DNA of 64,000 bases from contig NZ_JAIMBW010000001.1 in assembly GCF_019195455.1 (NCBI RefSeq), positions 2,604,001 through 2,668,000 on the forward strand, written 5' to 3'. Origin of the DNA: Gymnodinialimonas phycosphaerae. GTDB lineage: Bacteria > Pseudomonadota > Alphaproteobacteria > Rhodobacterales > Rhodobacteraceae. Under the pieces are notes generated by a model. The model was not told the DNA's origin and ran no database searches. It worked only from the letters and a program-made list of their open reading frames with translations. Below, in pieces: positions 52,684-62,418 of the stretch; position 1 is the first letter of the stretch, and the number at the start of each line of letters is the position of its first letter. The position numbers were made by a program, and so were the translations under genes.

Positions 52684-53489
52684 CGATCCTCTGCCGCGCG
52701 CACTTGCGCGGGCAGATCATAGCCTCGCAGGGACGCCAGTTTGTCACACCGGCGCGCGACAATGGCGGCGTCACGATGCGACAGGACCGTCTTCCATTGG
52801 TTTTTTTCGCGCCGGGCGTCGGACGCTTCCCACAGGCCTTCGGAGCACGGCACCTGAGCGAATTCCATCAAATCCGAGAGGGTGCCGGGCACGTTGTCCA
52901 GAATATCCTCGTAGCGGACTTCGATCATCCGCCGAGGCGCTGACTTTGCGATCGCGTCCCAGATCGTCACGGCTTCCAACCAGCAGTTGATCGCGCCATG
53001 CAGGTCAGGGATCAGAACTTGGCGGCCCAATTGCAAGCTGGCCACCACGTTGAGGGGGTTGCGCACCAGATGCACGATGCGGGCGCGCGGAAACTCGGAC
53101 AGGATCATCGGGAGTCCGTAGATGTTCTGAGGTGTCTTGTCGAACCAGCGAAATGGTTCGGACACGCCCTTGGCGGCGGCGAACGCGCTGATGTAGCGCC
53201 GTTGCAGATGCACCTTCGACGGGCTGCGTTTCAAGATAAGGTCGAAGACATCTTGGGTTACGCCATCCATTTCCCGGTGCTTGCGCAACAGTCGATTGTG
53301 GACATGCGGCGCCATTCCGCCGGGCGAGCGGAAGGCTTCCGACCAGCGCAGAAAATGCGTCTCTTCCGGGCAGATGAAATCAGGCACGCGCCGCAGCATG
53401 TCCCGCAACCACGTGCTTCCGGATCGCATCGACCCGACGATGAACAGAGGCATCTTGTCCGAGGCCAGCGGCGGGAGCGTTGCGGTCAT
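52680..53489 (-). CDS. Sulfotransferase
   Basis: The 269-residue cytoplasmic sulfotransferase transfers sulfate from PAPS. The 5'-phosphosulfate loop is [19 protein letters not shown] (residues about 17-35) and the 3'-phosphate site is [20 protein letters not shown] (about 135-155). [18 protein letters not shown], just before, is typical of this branch. It overlaps the glycosyltransferase gene by four bases (ATGA) and is the last gene of the rhamnose/polysaccharide block, so it probably sulfates the glycan or its precursor. No PAPS synthesis genes are nearby. Confidence 0.88.
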   Translation of the reverse strand: MTATLPPLASDKMPLFIVGSMRSGSTWLRDMLRRVPDFICPEETHFLRWSEAFRSPGGMAPHVHNRLLRKHREMDGVTQDVFDLILKRSPSKVHLQRRYISAFAAAKGVSEPFRWFDKTPQNIYGLPMILSEFPRARIVHLVRNPLNVVASLQLGRQVLIPDLHGAINCWLEAVTIWDAIAKSAPRRMIEVRYEDILDNVPGTLSDLMEFAQVPCSEGLWEASDARREKNQWKTVLSHRDAAIVARRCDKLASLRGYDLPAQVRAAEDR

Positions 53490-55945
53490 TCTGCGGCTTC
53501 CTTCGAGGCAATGCGCATGCGCAGCGTTTCGATCAGACGCGCGGTGCAGGTCTCCTTGGGCTCCAACGGCACGGCAAAGCCGTTGGCTGCCGCCGCCAGC
53601 GCGTCACCTTGCGCACCAAGGGCGAACCCCGCCACGGGCAGGCCCGTTCCCAGCGCCTCATGGGTGGTGAACGAGAACGTCTCGGGCCAGATCGCGGGCA
53701 CCAGCCAACCGGCCACGCCATAGTACTCTGCGAGATCTGCGATCTCTTCTCGTGCGTACGCCCCATGGAGCGTGACGTTACGCGGCAGCGGAATCGTGCT
53801 GTCTGCGTTACCGATCACAACGAAAGACTGCTCGGGGGAGTTCAGGGCAATCTCTCGCAACACCCAAGCGCCCTTCTGGTGATTGATGTTGCCCAACACG
53901 GCGATGCAGCCTGCATGGGTCGGGTGGGCCATGCGCACGGGCGTCGGCAAGCTATGAGGCCGCACCTTGATAGGCGCGTCAGGGTAGGCCTGCGCAAACA
54001 GCGCGGCGGAGGAAGCGGAGAACGCCGTCACCTCATCGGCAGTGGCGATAAGCGCGCCCCAAGCCGCGCGCCACTCGGCCAATGAGGCCGTTGTGCCATC
54101 GGGGCGAAGCACGGTGTGCGTCGGGTCCGTGTTGTCGAGGTCTGGCGTGCCGTTGAATTCGCCCTGCTCCAGCAACGTGTAGGATGGCGAGACGGAATAG
54201 AAGTCATGCAAATGCAAGGCGATGGTATCGCCCGCGCCCTCGCGGCGCAGGGCCATCAGAGACCCGGGCAAGGTGATCGGGTCCAGATCACCGACACCGC
54301 AGGAATAGATCAGCTCAAGGGCAGGCACCGGCTTCAGAAGCCGCGCGACCGTCTCAAGATCATCGGTCTGCCCTGCCATCAGTTGCCCATCGACTTGCAC
54401 ATCGACCTGCCACCGGCGCGGGCCACCAACCCGCAGGATTACAGCGACACCGCGTTTTTCGATCTCCATCTGCATGGCGATCTCGGACCCGCCGCCGAGT
54501 GTATGAGCCAGATAGACTGGCAGTCGCCCGCCTTCGGCCTTCGCTGCCCGGCACGCGGCCAGAACGATCCCCAGCGCAAGGCGTGGCGTGGCCAGCGGGT
54601 CCTCAGCAATGAATCGCTGCACATTGGCGTCGAACACAGGATAACGTTTTGAGATCAGAGCGTTGGATTTTCGCATCTGGCGCGACTTCTCTTCCGAGCC
54701 AAAGCTTTGGCCGCCGATATGCTCTACAAACAGTCGAGGCTGGCAAAGGTGCCGTGCGCCAAGCGCCTTGGTCTTCTGGCTCCAGTCGACTTCCTCGCCG
54801 TAACCGCGTCCGAAGGCGGGATCGAGGCGCGGCACCTTTGCCAGCCAACTTCGCGCCATCGCCATGCAGAAACCGACGCCCGTGGGCACATCGGGACATG
54901 TCTCGCCACCCAGCGCGGCGGCGGCGCGGTCGATCACGTCACCGTCGCCTTCGCCCAAGCTGATCCCTGGCCCCATGGTCGGGACCGACAGAACCTCTGC
55001 CGCGTTCGACATCGGCGTGACCGAAGCCACGCTGGGGTCGCTAAGCGGGGCGGTCAGGCCGCTGGCCCAGCCGTCCGGCACCATGGCGTCGGTGTTCAGC
55101 AGCACCACCGGGCCGTTGCCGCCCCGCGCCTCTGCCGCCTCAAGCCCCACGTTGACGGCACCGATGAACCCGAGGTTCCGCGCTTGAGGCAAATGCGTGA
55201 CCTTGCCGGGACGGGCGGCGGCCCAGGTCGTAAGCCAAGGGGCAAGCTCGGGATCAGTGGAGCCGTCGTCCACGGCGATCAGATGCCATGGCAAATCGGT
55301 ATGCGCCTCCACCCGCGCGAGGCATTTCTGCAAGTAGGGCAGCGCGTTGTAGATCGGCAGGACGATCGTGATCTCGGCAGTCGCAACCATCGGAGCGCGC
55401 CGCGCAGAGAACCACGATGGATCGATGAGATGCCCCCGGGCCACGACCTCTAGACCCAGGTCGCGCTTCACGGCGGTCTTGGTCTGCTGCGAGGGCGTCC
55501 TGCGGTAGCGGATCAGCGCGGGCATGGCGCGGGCCAGGTCCCGCAGGAACGCCCGACGCAGGCGGCGGTGGGCTGACGCGGGTGCAGGTTCTGCCGGGTG
55601 GGGCAAGGGGACGGAGAATACGCCGCCGGGGCCCTCGACATGCAAGGTCAAAGGGCGCGCACCGGCGGGGACCGCGCCCTCAAAACCGGAGTCAGGCCGA
55701 ATGCCGATCTGCGCTGCCACGTCGCCGCGATAGATGTCGGGGATCATCACCACTTCGCCGTCAGGCCATGTCACACGGATCCTGTCGGCGTTAGCCCAGC
55801 CGGTGATCTGGACCCGGTCATCGCGGCGCACGACCTGCTCGACCTGTCCGATACGTCGCCCAATACGCCCGAGGGCCACGCCCCTCAATCGGTCTTCATG
55901 GACCGCCGCATACCGCAGATAAAGCGCTTGGAGACGACGGAGCAC
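53486..55945 (-). CDS. Two-domain glycosyltransferase (GT2 plus GT4-like)
   Basis: An 819-residue protein. Residues 1-180 are an N-terminal extension with a beta-rich segment (QITGWANADRIRVTWPDGEV). A GT2 domain follows (about 190-450: ITIVLPIYNALPYLQKCLAR, IAVDDGSTDPELAPWLTTWA, LLNTDAMVPDGWA, GEEVDWSQKTKALGARH). A C-terminal GT4-like domain (about 480-800) contains GCIAVLGNINHQKGAWVLRE and LVPAIWPETFSFTTHEALGT. It likely adds two sugars in sequence to a surface polysaccharide. It is seven bases after rfbA and coupled to the sulfotransferase gene. The sugars are unknown; rhamnose is suggested by the neighbours. Confidence 0.87.
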   Translation of the reverse strand: MLRRLQALYLRYAAVHEDRLRGVALGRIGRRIGQVEQVVRRDDRVQITGWANADRIRVTWPDGEVVMIPDIYRGDVAAQIGIRPDSGFEGAVPAGARPLTLHVEGPGGVFSVPLPHPAEPAPASAHRRLRRAFLRDLARAMPALIRYRRTPSQQTKTAVKRDLGLEVVARGHLIDPSWFSARRAPMVATAEITIVLPIYNALPYLQKCLARVEAHTDLPWHLIAVDDGSTDPELAPWLTTWAAARPGKVTHLPQARNLGFIGAVNVGLEAAEARGGNGPVVLLNTDAMVPDGWASGLTAPLSDPSVASVTPMSNAAEVLSVPTMGPGISLGEGDGDVIDRAAAALGGETCPDVPTGVGFCMAMARSWLAKVPRLDPAFGRGYGEEVDWSQKTKALGARHLCQPRLFVEHIGGQSFGSEEKSRQMRKSNALISKRYPVFDANVQRFIAEDPLATPRLALGIVLAACRAAKAEGGRLPVYLAHTLGGGSEIAMQMEIEKRGVAVILRVGGPRRWQVDVQVDGQLMAGQTDDLETVARLLKPVPALELIYSCGVGDLDPITLPGSLMALRREGAGDTIALHLHDFYSVSPSYTLLEQGEFNGTPDLDNTDPTHTVLRPDGTTASLAEWRAAWGALIATADEVTAFSASSAALFAQAYPDAPIKVRPHSLPTPVRMAHPTHAGCIAVLGNINHQKGAWVLREIALNSPEQSFVVIGNADSTIPLPRNVTLHGAYAREEIADLAEYYGVAGWLVPAIWPETFSFTTHEALGTGLPVAGFALGAQGDALAAAANGFAVPLEPKETCTARLIETLRMRIASKEAAE

Positions 55946-55952
55946 CGCAGGT

Positions 55953-56825
55953 CTATCCTTTCGCGGTGGTCGCCAGATAGCGGCCGTATTGGGTCTTGCC
56001 GAATAATTTCGCGCGCTCGGCCAGACCGTCGGCGTCGATCCATCCCGCAGCGAAGGCGATCTCGTCCGGAGACCCCACCTGCAAGCCTTGCCGTTGGGTC
56101 AGCGTGCGCACGAAATTGCCAGCGTCCAGAAGGCTTTCATGGGTGCCTGTATCAAGCCACGCATAGCCCCGGCCCATGCGTTCCACCGTCAAGGCGCCTT
56201 CCTTCAGGTAGCTTTCCAACAGGCTGGTGATCTCCAACTCCCCCCTTGCGGAAGGGATGACGGCGGCGGCGCGTTCGGGCGCGGTGCCATCAAGGAAATA
56301 GAGGCCCGTGACCGCATAGTTTGACGGCGGCACCTCGGGCTTTTCGATAATCGAGGTCACGCTGCCGTCGGCGGCGAAATCGACGACGCCGTAACGCTCG
56401 GGGTCCGTCACGCGGTAGCCGAAGACCGTACCGCCCGTGGCGCGCGCATCGGCGGCGGCCAAGGCCTCCGGCAAGCCGTGGCCGAAGAAGATGTTGTCGC
56501 CCAGAACCATCGCCGAGGGCGCGCCATTGAGAAAATCCTTCGCCAGAAGGTACGCCTGCGCCAACCCATCGGGACTGGGCTGCTCGATATATGTCAGGCT
56601 GAGGCCCCATTGGCTGCCATCACCCAGGGTGCGCTGGAATTGCGCCTGGTCTTCCGGGGTGGTGATAATGGCAATCTCTTGGATCCCCGCCAGCATCAGG
56701 ACCGACAGCGCGTAATAGATCATCGGCTTGTCGTATATCGGCAGCAGTTGTTTCGAGACGCCAACCGTCACCGGGTAGAGACGCGTGCCGGACCCGCCTG
56801 CCAAAACAATTCCTTTTCGCGCCAT
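55953..56825 (-). CDS. rfbA: Glucose-1-phosphate thymidylyltransferase
   Basis: A 290-residue nucleotidyltransferase. It has MARKGIVLAGGSGTRLYPVT at the start, SKQLLPIYDKPMIYYALSVL, the metal-binding VLGDNIFFGHGLPEALAAAD and WLDTGTHESLLDAGNFVRTL, all standard RfbA/RmlA. It makes dTDP-glucose, the first step to dTDP-L-rhamnose. The start was set at MARKG; in-frame codons upstream are not conserved. It is separated from rfbD by 118 bp in which I see no gene, while the other rfb genes overlap. Confidence 0.95.
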   Translation of the reverse strand: MARKGIVLAGGSGTRLYPVTVGVSKQLLPIYDKPMIYYALSVLMLAGIQEIAIITTPEDQAQFQRTLGDGSQWGLSLTYIEQPSPDGLAQAYLLAKDFLNGAPSAMVLGDNIFFGHGLPEALAAADARATGGTVFGYRVTDPERYGVVDFAADGSVTSIIEKPEVPPSNYAVTGLYFLDGTAPERAAAVIPSARGELEITSLLESYLKEGALTVERMGRGYAWLDTGTHESLLDAGNFVRTLTQRQGLQVGSPDEIAFAAGWIDADGLAERAKLFGKTQYGRYLATTAKG

Positions 56826-56943
56826 TCTTAGCGTCTCCGTCTCGTGAGCTTTCGCCACGGGTAGCGTGTTTGGAAGGCCTTGCCAATGTGGCACACCACG
56901 ATGCCTCTAGTGCACCGACAGAGTTTACATGTGCTGAACACGC

Positions 56944-57789
56944 TCAGGGTTTTTGGATTTCCGCTAAGACATCGCGCAGACCGGCGCGCCAATCGGGACG
57001 GGCGATCCCGAAGCCCGCGCTGGTGGCCGCGCAATCAAGCCGTGAATTCAGGGGCCGCTTGGCGGGCGTGGGATAATCGGACGAGGGTATGTCCGTGACC
57101 AAGACGCTGAGCCCCGCCTCCTTGAAAATCACCCGCGCGAACTCGGCCCATGAGACATCCGGCGCGCCGGAGAAATGGTAGGTGCCGGATTTCGAGTGGT
57201 CACTTTGCAGCGCTTTGGCCATCGTTACGCAGGCCATTGCGATGGCGCGGGCCGAGGTTGGGCCACCGATCTGGTCCGCCACCACGGTCAAGGCGTCCCG
57301 CTCTGCGCCCAAGCGGAGCATGGTCTTGACGAAGTTGGCGCCATGGGCCGAGAACACCCAAGACGTGCGCAGGATTGCATGGGCAGCGCCCGAGGCACGT
57401 ACCGCGTCTTCCCCGGCCAGTTTTGTGCGCCCATAGACCCCCAGCGGCGCGGTCGGGTGATCCGGCGCGAATGGCGCCTGCCCTGCCCCATTAAACACAT
57501 AATCGGTGGAGATATGGACCAGTGGAATGCCCTTGGCCGCGCAGGCAAGCGCAATGGCGCCTGGCGCGTCCCCATTGACGGTTTGGGCCAAGGCCTCCTC
57601 GGTTTCGGCACGGTCCACCGCAGTGTAAGCGGCGGCGTTGATGATGGCATTAGCGTCCGTTGCCGCGATAAAATCAGCGCAGGCCTGTGGATCGCTAAGA
57701 TCCGCTTCGGCCCTGCCTACCGTTTGCACCCCAAGGCGCGCCAACTCTTTTGCGACCTGGCCGGTTTGGCCGAACGCCAACAGGCTCAT
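56944..57789 (-). CDS. rfbD: dTDP-4-dehydrorhamnose reductase
   Basis: A 281-residue extended SDR. It starts [20 protein letters not shown] (nucleotide loop GQTGQ) and has [20 protein letters not shown], then [20 protein letters not shown], and the catalytic [25 protein letters not shown] is typical of RfbD/RmlD. It produces dTDP-L-rhamnose. The ATG overlaps the rfbB stop (ATGA); a longer frame running back into rfbB is rejected. Confidence 0.95.
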   Translation of the reverse strand: MSLLAFGQTGQVAKELARLGVQTVGRAEADLSDPQACADFIAATDANAIINAAAYTAVDRAETEEALAQTVNGDAPGAIALACAAKGIPLVHISTDYVFNGAGQAPFAPDHPTAPLGVYGRTKLAGEDAVRASGAAHAILRTSWVFSAHGANFVKTMLRLGAERDALTVVADQIGGPTSARAIAMACVTMAKALQSDHSKSGTYHFSGAPDVSWAEFARVIFKEAGLSVLVTDIPSSDYPTPAKRPLNSRLDCAATSAGFGIARPDWRAGLRDVLAEIQKP

Positions 57790-58826
57790 GCGCTCGTCCC
57801 CAGCCGCTGACCTACACCGTCGCGAGCTTGCAACGCGCGCCACCAATCCTCGTTGGCGACAAACCAGTCCACGGTCTTGGCAAGGCCTTCTTCGACCGTC
57901 ACGGAGGGTGTCCACCCGAGCTCTTCCTGAATGCGGCTTGCGTCAATCGCATAGCGCATGTCGTGACCGGGGCGGTCTGTCACGAAGGTGATCAGGTCCG
58001 CGTGGGGCGCCTTTTCAGGACGCCGAGCGTCCAACAACCCGCAGATGGTGCGCACAAGATCGATGTTCGTCCGCTCATTGTGGCCGCCGATGTTGTAACT
58101 GCGCCCGACCGCGCCCTTCTCCAACACGCACAGAAGCGCGTCGGCGTGATCTTCGACATAGAGCCAGTCACGGATGTTGAGGCCATCGCCGTAGACGGGG
58201 ATCGGCTCTCCGGCCAAGGCCTTCAGGATCACCACGGGAATTAATTTTTCGGGGAAGTGATAGGGCCCATAATTATTGGAGCAATTGGTCAGCAGGACCG
58301 GAAGACCATAGGTTTCGGCCCAGGCGCGAACCAAATGGTCCGACGCGGCCTTGGAGGCGGAATAGGGCGAGTTGGGCGCATAGGGACTGTCTTCGGTGAA
58401 GAGACCAATGTCGCCCAGGGTGCCATAGACTTCGTCGGTGGAGACATGATGGAAGCGAAAGCCCACGGGCTTGCCGCGCGCTTCCCAATGGGCGCGGACA
58501 GCGTCGAGCAGGGTGTAGGTGCCGGTGACGTTGGTCTGGATGAAGGCTCCCGGACCGTCGATGGAGCGGTCTACATGGGATTCCGCCGCAAGGTGCAGAA
58601 CCGCATCCGGTTGGTGACGGGCAAGAAGGGTATCGACCGCCTCTCGATCACAAATATCAGCCTTCTCGAAGGTGTAGAGGTTGGAAGAGGCGACGGGTGC
58701 GACATTCTCTAGGCACGCGGCATAAGTCAGGGCATCGAGGTTGATGACCTCATGGCCGCGTGCCACAGCAAGGCGCACGACGGCGGATCCGATAAAACCC
58801 GCGCCGCCCGTGATCAGGATCTTCAT
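57786..58826 (-). CDS. rfbB: dTDP-glucose 4,6-dehydratase
   Basis: A 346-residue extended SDR. It has [40 protein letters not shown], the acid/base pair in [14 protein letters not shown], and YSASK ([20 protein letters not shown]). [20 protein letters not shown] is the substrate-site block of RfbB/RmlB. It converts dTDP-glucose to dTDP-4-keto-6-deoxyglucose. It overlaps rfbC by four bases and rfbD by four bases, within one operon. Confidence 0.96.
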   Translation of the reverse strand: MKILITGGAGFIGSAVVRLAVARGHEVINLDALTYAACLENVAPVASSNLYTFEKADICDREAVDTLLARHQPDAVLHLAAESHVDRSIDGPGAFIQTNVTGTYTLLDAVRAHWEARGKPVGFRFHHVSTDEVYGTLGDIGLFTEDSPYAPNSPYSASKAASDHLVRAWAETYGLPVLLTNCSNNYGPYHFPEKLIPVVILKALAGEPIPVYGDGLNIRDWLYVEDHADALLCVLEKGAVGRSYNIGGHNERTNIDLVRTICGLLDARRPEKAPHADLITFVTDRPGHDMRYAIDASRIQEELGWTPSVTVEEGLAKTVDWFVANEDWWRALQARDGVGQRLGTSA

Positions 58827-59389
58827 GGCGTAGCCTCATAGGTGAAAGGGCTGTCGAGGTCTTTCAGACGCCCGGCGACAGCATCCTTGTCAGACAGCAC
58901 CGGCGCGGCCTCCAGGCGCCAATCGATCCCGATATCCGGATCATTCCAGATCACCGCGCCCTCCGTCTCGGGCGCGTAGAAGTCACTGCATTTGTAGATG
59001 ATTTCCGTCCCCGGCTCTTGCGTAACGAACCCATGGGCGAAGCCTGCCGGGACCAGCAATTGCTTGCCGTTCTCGAACGTCAACTCGATCCCGAACCAGT
59101 GACCGTAAGTGGGCGAGCCCTTGCGGATATCCACGGCCACGTCAAACAGCCGCCCGCGCCCACAGCGGACCAGCTTGGCCTGAGCGTGGGGCGGGGCCTG
59201 AAAATGCAGGCCCCGGATCGTACCGACTTCAGCCGACAGGGAATGGTTATCTTGCACGAAAGTGGTGGTGATGCCGTGGTCCGCCAGCTTGGTTGCGCTG
59301 TAGGTCTCGGCAAAAAAGCCCCGGGCATCGCCAAAGCGCGGTGGGGTGATCACCACAAGGCCGTCAAGGCCGGTCTGCTCAATGTCCAT
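58823..59389 (-). CDS. rfbC: dTDP-4-dehydrorhamnose 3,5-epimerase
   Basis: A 188-residue cupin-fold epimerase. It has [20 protein letters not shown], the active-site His in [40 protein letters not shown] and [20 protein letters not shown], all RfbC/RmlC hallmarks. The start [15 protein letters not shown] was chosen; the frame remains open further upstream through a palindrome-containing spacer but is not conserved there. It is the first gene of the rfbCBD-rfbA-glycosyltransferase-sulfotransferase block. Confidence 0.95.
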   Translation of the reverse strand: MDIEQTGLDGLVVITPPRFGDARGFFAETYSATKLADHGITTTFVQDNHSLSAEVGTIRGLHFQAPPHAQAKLVRCGRGRLFDVAVDIRKGSPTYGHWFGIELTFENGKQLLVPAGFAHGFVTQEPGTEIIYKCSDFYAPETEGAVIWNDPDIGIDWRLEAAPVLSDKDAVAGRLKDLDSPFTYEATP

Positions 59390-59460
59390 CGGGTCGCCTG
59401 CTCTGCCGCTTGTTTTGCGCGACAATGCCACGGGCGCGCGCCCCTCGCAACAGGCGCAAC

Positions 59461-59502
59461 CAAAGCCTTCGAAGGCTTTGTGCAAACCCTTGCAAGGGTT
59501 TG
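59461..59502. repeat. Two tandem perfect 20-bp palindromes between hemC and rfbC
   Basis: CAAAGCCTTCGAAGGCTTTG (59461-59480) and CAAACCCTTGCAAGGGTTTG (59483-59502) are each perfect palindromes and follow one pattern (CAAASCCTTS, then its complement). Their centres are 22 bp apart, about two helical turns. They lie 23 bp after the hemC stop and 71 bp before the rfbC start. They could be stacked hairpins ending hemC transcription or paired protein-binding sites in front of rfbC. Confidence 0.75.
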
Positions 59503-59525
59503 GGCCTGGCTGGACCCTTGGCGCT

Positions 59526-60482
59526 TCAATGCCAGTCGAAGAACCCGACCCCTGCCCGCGCGCGCAAGTCGCGGGCCATATCAGCACCAAGCGCTGCACC
59601 GTCCTCGATGGGCGCCGTACGATCGTCAGTCAACACTTCAGAGCCATCGGGGCGCAAGATTTCGCCGCGCAGCCGCAACGTGCCGCCGTCCAGTTCCGCC
59701 AGCGCCGCAATGGGCGTCTGGCAGGATCCGTCGAGGCCCTTGAGAAACGACCGCTCTGCCGCAAGCCTTTGTCCTGTCTCGACATTATGGATCGCGGCCA
59801 GCATGTCGGCGGCGCGTGTATCACTCACCCGCCGCTCAATCCCAATGGCCCCTTGGGCTACAGCCGGCAACATATCTTCGACCTCGATCGCAGACTTCAC
59901 GACATCTTCCATGCCAAGTCTGCGCAAACCTGCCATGGCAAGGAAGGTGGCATCGGCCACGCCGTCCCCAAGCTTCTTCATCCGCGTCTGCACATTCCCG
60001 CGAAATTCCACCACGTTCAGGTCAGGCCTGCGGGCAAACAGCTGCGCGCGGCGGCGCAACGATGACGAGCCGACAACAGCCCCTTCCGGCAAGGCGTGAA
60101 GCCCGTCATGGTTGATCGACACAAAGGCATCGCGCACATCTTCGCGCGGCAGATAGCAATCGAGCATCAGCCCCTCGGGTTGCACCGTCGGCATGTCCTT
60201 CATCGAATGGACCGCGATGTCGATGGAGGCACTGATCATGTCCTCTTCGATTTCCTTGGTGAACAGGCCCTTGCCACCAAGCTCTTTCAACGCAACGTCC
60301 GCATCGATCAAGGAGCGGTCATCACCCGTCGTTTTTATCACAACGATTTCAAAAGCTTCCTCGGGCAAATCCCAAGCCGCCATCAGGCGGGCCCTGGTCT
60401 CTCGGGCTTGTGCCAAGGCGAGGGGGGACCCTCGGGTTCCGATTCGGAGGGGTGCGGCGGGGGTTGGCAAATCGGTCGTCAT
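59526..60482 (-). CDS. hemC: Porphobilinogen deaminase
   Basis: A 318-residue enzyme that polymerises four porphobilinogen units to hydroxymethylbilane. It has [73 protein letters not shown], and the cofactor-binding Cys in [20 protein letters not shown]. The length is normal. It starts [15 protein letters not shown] behind AGAGGGAC and is divergent from hemE over 102 bp that contain a PpsR/CrtJ-like site. Confidence 0.96.
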   Translation of the reverse strand: MTTDLPTPAAPLRIGTRGSPLALAQARETRARLMAAWDLPEEAFEIVVIKTTGDDRSLIDADVALKELGGKGLFTKEIEEDMISASIDIAVHSMKDMPTVQPEGLMLDCYLPREDVRDAFVSINHDGLHALPEGAVVGSSSLRRRAQLFARRPDLNVVEFRGNVQTRMKKLGDGVADATFLAMAGLRRLGMEDVVKSAIEVEDMLPAVAQGAIGIERRVSDTRAADMLAAIHNVETGQRLAAERSFLKGLDGSCQTPIAALAELDGGTLRLRGEILRPDGSEVLTDDRTAPIEDGAALGADMARDLRARAGVGFFDWH

Positions 60483-60498
60483 AGTCCCTCTTTAGATG

Positions 60499-60516
60499 TG
60501 TCAACTTGGGTTGACA
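60499..60516. promoter_or_regulatory. PpsR/CrtJ-like TGT-N12-ACA palindrome in the hemC-hemE intergenic region
   Basis: TGTCAACTTGGGTTGACA is a perfect 7+7-bp dyad and matches the TGT-N12-ACA consensus (with the favoured TGTC/GACA ends) of the photosynthesis repressor PpsR/CrtJ. Its right half contains TTGACA (60511-60516), which could be the -35 box for hemE. hemC and hemE are known PpsR targets in purple bacteria. No photosynthesis gene or ppsR is in the window, so phototrophy of this organism is only suggested. Confidence 0.7.
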
Positions 60517-60584
60517 ACGCTGTTCCGTGTGACACTCATAAGGCGAGAAACCCGACCACCCTTACGACCCTGAGGATATCTGAC

Positions 60585-61616
60585 ATGGCCGACAAGAAAA
60601 AACTTCTCCGCTCACTCGCGGGCGAGGCCATGGATGTGCCGCCCGTATGGTTGATGCGCCAAGCGGGCCGATATTTGCCTGAGTATCGTGCCACCAGGGC
60701 CCAGGCCGGCGACTTCCTGTCGCTGTGCTACAACCCTGAATTGGCGGCAGAAGTTACCTTGCAGCCGATTCGCCGCTTCGGGTTCGACGCCGCGATCCTT
60801 TTCGCCGACATCCTGTTGATCCCGGAGGCCCTTGGTGCCGATCTTTGGTTCGTCACGGGCGAAGGCCCGCGCCTGTCGACCATCACCGACGCCTCCGGCA
60901 TGGCGCGGCTGAAGACGGCGGATGACGTGCACGCTCACCTGAACCCAATTTATGAGACCGTGAAGATCCTTGCAGAAGAACTGCCCAAGGAAACCACGCT
61001 CATTGGCTTTGCGGGGGCGCCCTGGACCGTGGCGACCTACATGATTGCCGGGCGTGGTACGCCGGATCAGGCCCCTGCCCACAAGCTGCGCGAGGGTGAT
61101 CCTGCAACGTTTGACGCGCTGATGGACCTGATCACTGCTGCCACGATCGAATACCTGGACATGCAGGTGAAGGCGGGCGCCGAGGTCGTGAAGATCTTCG
61201 ATTCCTGGGCCGGGTCCCTGAAGGGAGAGGCGTTCGACAAATACGCCCTTGCCCCCACAAAACGCATCATTGGCGAACTGAAATCCCGCCACCCAGACCT
61301 TCCGATCATTGCCTTCCCCCGTGAAGCCGGAGAGAAATATGTGGGCTTTTCCAAGGCTGTAGGGGCTGACTGCCTTGCCATCGACACCTCGGTCGATGCC
61401 ACGTGGGCGGCGGAGAATCTGCAGGTCGACGGCTGCGTTCAGGGCAACCTCGACCCCAAACTGATGGTGACAGGCGGTAACGCCCTGGTGACAGAAGCCA
61501 AGCGCATTCGCGATGCGCTGAAAGGCGGCCCGCATATCTTCAATCTGGGCCACGGAATCACCCCCGATGCGGACCCGGAAAACGTTCACGTCCTACTGGA
61601 TGCGATCCGCAACTGA
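60585..61616 (+). CDS. hemE: Uroporphyrinogen decarboxylase
   Basis: A 343-residue enzyme that decarboxylates uroporphyrinogen III to coproporphyrinogen III. It has the N-terminal signature [56 protein letters not shown], the second signature IFDSWAGSL, and [20 protein letters not shown]. The start [17 protein letters not shown] follows AGGA; a longer open frame upstream crosses the promoter region and is rejected. It is divergent from hemC. Confidence 0.97.
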   Translation: MADKKKLLRSLAGEAMDVPPVWLMRQAGRYLPEYRATRAQAGDFLSLCYNPELAAEVTLQPIRRFGFDAAILFADILLIPEALGADLWFVTGEGPRLSTITDASGMARLKTADDVHAHLNPIYETVKILAEELPKETTLIGFAGAPWTVATYMIAGRGTPDQAPAHKLREGDPATFDALMDLITAATIEYLDMQVKAGAEVVKIFDSWAGSLKGEAFDKYALAPTKRIIGELKSRHPDLPIIAFPREAGEKYVGFSKAVGADCLAIDTSVDATWAAENLQVDGCVQGNLDPKLMVTGGNALVTEAKRIRDALKGGPHIFNLGHGITPDADPENVHVLLDAIRN

Positions 61617-61647
61617 ACCCGGATCTAGCGAGCTTTTTGCGACAGGT

Positions 61648-62418
61648 TCACCTGTCACTGTTGACCATTCCATAAGGTACGATAAGCCGCGTCGCACCGG
61701 GCCAGCGGATCAATTGGCGCAGGCCCATGCGGGTCTGTGACCAGATGCGTCTAAGCTTCTGCGAGCGCGACTTGGGACCTGTGGGGCGCGGTTCTGAGTC
61801 AATGACGCTGACGGTCGCAAGCGGCGGAGACATTCCATAAGCTTCACACATGTCCAACTGACAAGCGATCGCGGGCACGGCTTGCCATGCTGAAACGTCG
61901 TAGGCCGCACACAAAATGGCATCAGCGAGGCCCGGCGCCTTCGCAACCCGCGCCAGTAACTTGCGCGCCCCCGCCGGGCGCAAAACATAGGCAGCCGCGC
62001 CAGAGCGATCCTGCCAAAGTCGATGGATGAGGGCCTGCGGATGGTTCTTGCGAGAGATGAGTTTGGCGCGACCTCGGGTTTCCAAAGAAACCAATTCGGC
62101 CTCGTCGATCGGCGCAACCGCTCCAAGAAATGATGGCGTTACCCCGTGCAACAAGGCGTCGTCTTCCAGAATCAGCATCGGCGCGTCCTCTTCCAGCACG
62201 CGGCTCCACGCCGCCCGGTGAGAGGCCATCGCCGCCATTTCCGTGGTCCGCAGGGGGCGTTCCCAAAGGCTCCAGTAAGGGTCATTTGGTGGCGGCGACA
62301 GGGTGTCCGGCGTCGTGGCTTGTAGCCGGTCAAACGCAATGCCAAGGGCCGCCAATTGCTCGGCCATGAAGGCCATCCGCGCAACTTCACCGTCGAGGTT
62401 TATCACCAGCGCCTTCAA
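61648..62418 (-). CDS. GT25-family glycosyltransferase
   Basis: A 256-residue protein of the LPS glycosyltransferase family 25. It opens MKALVINLDGEVARMAFMAE, with the aspartate-rich MLILEDDALLHGVTPSFLGA near residue 80, after MAAMASHRAAWSRVLEED. Such enzymes transfer galactose or glucose to lipooligosaccharide or capsule. It is coupled to the GT4 gene by a four-base overlap. A 6-bp hairpin (GACAGG/CCTGTC, 61641-61656) overlaps its stop codon and separates it from hemE. The acceptor is unknown. Confidence 0.85.
   Translation of the reverse strand: MKALVINLDGEVARMAFMAEQLAALGIAFDRLQATTPDTLSPPPNDPYWSLWERPLRTTEMAAMASHRAAWSRVLEEDAPMLILEDDALLHGVTPSFLGAVAPIDEAELVSLETRGRAKLISRKNHPQALIHRLWQDRSGAAAYVLRPAGARKLLARVAKAPGLADAILCAAYDVSAWQAVPAIACQLDMCEAYGMSPPLATVSVIDSEPRPTGPKSRSQKLRRIWSQTRMGLRQLIRWPGATRLIVPYGMVNSDR

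Noticed and set aside
61641..61656. GACAGG/CCTGTC hairpin as the hemE terminator
   Set aside because: The stem is only six base pairs, overlaps the end of the GT25 gene and has no T-run on the 3' side, so it was not listed as a separate terminator.
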